From assembly GCA_026413225.1 (NCBI GenBank), contig CM048553.1, positions 144,311,190 to 144,375,189 on the forward strand: a DNA stretch of 64,000 bases. Direction: 5' to 3'. The stretch comes from Otis tarda. Its lineage: Eukaryota; Chordata; Aves; Otidiformes; Otididae. Below, in pieces: positions 63,064 to 64,000 of this stretch. Position numbers and translations under genes: made by a program. Each line of letters opens with the position of its first letter. Position 1 is the stretch's first letter. The notes beneath the pieces are model-generated. The model had not been told where the DNA came from and did not search any database. It saw only the letters and a program-made list of their open reading frames with translations.

Positions 63064-64000
63064 GTACTCTGAAGTAACTCACTTGTCAAACTGAATTTCA
63101 TTTGGAACTTCAGATACAATTTGAAAATATTTACTAGATCAAGCCATTAGTTGCAAATTGAGTTTTTCCTTTGTGAAATGGTGTTTGAGCTAAACTTTCA
63201 ACATTTCAGCATTACCAAAACTGTAACTTCTGGAATGTCTAGAAATTCTGTTTCTGTGTATTTGTAGAAACGTGAAGGTCACAAACAGGGGTTGTGTCTC
63301 CTGGTCAGATAACATCTGAGGAAGGTTTTTCAAGATTGGAGCACTGGGCATAGGTGCTTAAGTTCTTTATTGGATCTGGACTGTAACGTACAACATTTCT
63401 ATATTAAAATGGGCATTTGAGTTTCAGTATGCACTGCTATCTTAAGTTTTTGTATTCTTAATCATGGTTTGTTTGTTTGGGTTTTTGTTTTTTTTTTTTC
63501 TATAAATTTGCTTCCATTCCTTACTCTGTACTTCAGTGCTTGGATGCTAGTGAAACAGCTGCTTGTTGTGTCTTGCATTTTAAAGTGTGGTATGGTTGTA
63601 ATGGTATATGACAAGCTGGATAATGCTGGATTAGCAGAGGGGAGAGGAAGCCTGGAAAAGCTGTAGGCTTCTTGAATGAAACAGTGCACACAACGTGTAA
63701 AGATATGCCACGTTAACAGTTCTCAAAATAAGAATATATTTCCAGTATGTTTCTTGAAAGGTTGTCTCCTTATAATAGTATATTGGATATACAAGCTAGG
63801 TCATTGTTTGGTTTTTACATAATGCATTGTCTGTTAAGAAGTGGGATGTGTCACAGCGCATGTGTTGCTGTGCATTAACAAGCACATTTGGTAGGCTTTG
63901 CTCTTGTACTGGAGGGTGAGAGTCTTTTGAACTCCAGCAGTCATGTGCAATACCAGAAATGTTTATATTAAATTAATTTATTGTGATTGAAGAAAGGGAC

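Larger units (their letters stand above)
7080..64000 (+). other. OXR1: OXR1 gene body, 3' truncated by the window
   Basis: This entry spans the whole transcription unit; the start is only an estimate from the promoter layout. Nine exons with GT-AG borders join without a frame break to 640 codons. Identity rests on long stretches I recognise as OXR1: the LysM segment, the STSEEEEAFTEKFLKINCKY segment, the GRAM-like exon, and the exon ending in EYWFAVPQER. The family is known for protecting cells from oxidative damage; the conserved activity sits in the C-terminal TLDc domain, which also binds V-ATPase. That domain is not in the window. The paralogue NCOA7 has the same architecture, but the residue-level match is to OXR1. 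Longer OXR1 isoforms start from exons upstream, so exon 2 is expected to be shared while exon 1 here is specific to one promoter. Confidence 0.95.
57131..64000 (+). other. OXR1: OXR1 intron 9, runs off the window
   Basis: The donor at 57131 (gtaagg) opens an intron that reaches the right edge. I searched by eye for the next expected peptide (VSVAEYHRRIDALNTEELR-like) and for the alternative first exon of the short TLDc-only isoforms and found neither. The region holds G/T-rich tracts (57168-57222, 58788-58826, 60312-60425), a 34-bp tandem duplication (62998-63063) and A runs near 61147, 61336 and 61563. Confidence 0.8.

Noticed and set aside
57131-64000. Search for the TLDc exons and the short-isoform first exon
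   Set aside because: No matching peptide was found in any frame by eye, so the exons must lie beyond the window.
1-64000. tRNA, rRNA, CRISPR or a bacterial-type system
   Set aside because: No cloverleaf, rRNA segment, spaced direct repeat array or operon-like gene order was seen; the content is that of a vertebrate intron-rich gene.

Overview
The window is vertebrate nuclear DNA, almost certainly from a bird. It is AT-rich and intron-dominated, with one CpG island. Its interspersed repeats are CR1 LINE fragments, several ending in the CR1-type ATTCTATG tail, plus one LTR with the layout of avian endogenous retroviral LTRs. I cannot name the species.

The only gene I can support is OXR1 (oxidation resistance 1), on the + strand and cut off by the right edge. 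Nine coding exons join in frame with GT-AG introns to give 1920 nt, or 640 codons: 7194-7347, 20216-20298, 29768-29875, 31047-31160, 36119-36271, 45384-45568, 49004-49794, 53759-53927 and 56968-57130. They encode a short isoform-specific N-terminus, a LysM domain, a Ser-Pro linker, a GRAM/PH-like domain, a long acidic disordered region ending in a charged helix, and the segment just before the catalytic-looking TLDc domain. The TLDc exons were not found and should lie beyond base 64000.

Layout: bases 1 to about 6690 hold no recognisable gene and are either upstream flank or an intron of the longer OXR1 isoforms. A CpG island promoter (about 6700-7590) with a TATA-like box, a GC box and a six-codon upstream ORF drives the first exon. 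Intron 1 carries three CR1 fragments. A CpG-enriched block of about 400 bp lies directly against exon 2. Intron 2 carries a CR1 copy on the minus strand that still has 180 open codons of reverse transcriptase C-terminus. Intron 4 carries a plus-strand CR1. Intron 5 carries an antisense solo LTR with a 5-bp target duplication.

The most interesting unexplained signal is an open, frame-preserving (phase 1-1) 111-nt segment at 49888-49998, only 93 nt after the large exon 7. It looks like an alternatively spliced cassette exon adding 37 residues just after the charged helix. Other points are two in-frame tandem donors at exon 4, a G-run cluster near 60.3 kb, and a T12-CC-A13 hairpin just upstream of exon 6. 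No tRNA, rRNA, CRISPR or prokaryote-type operon was seen.
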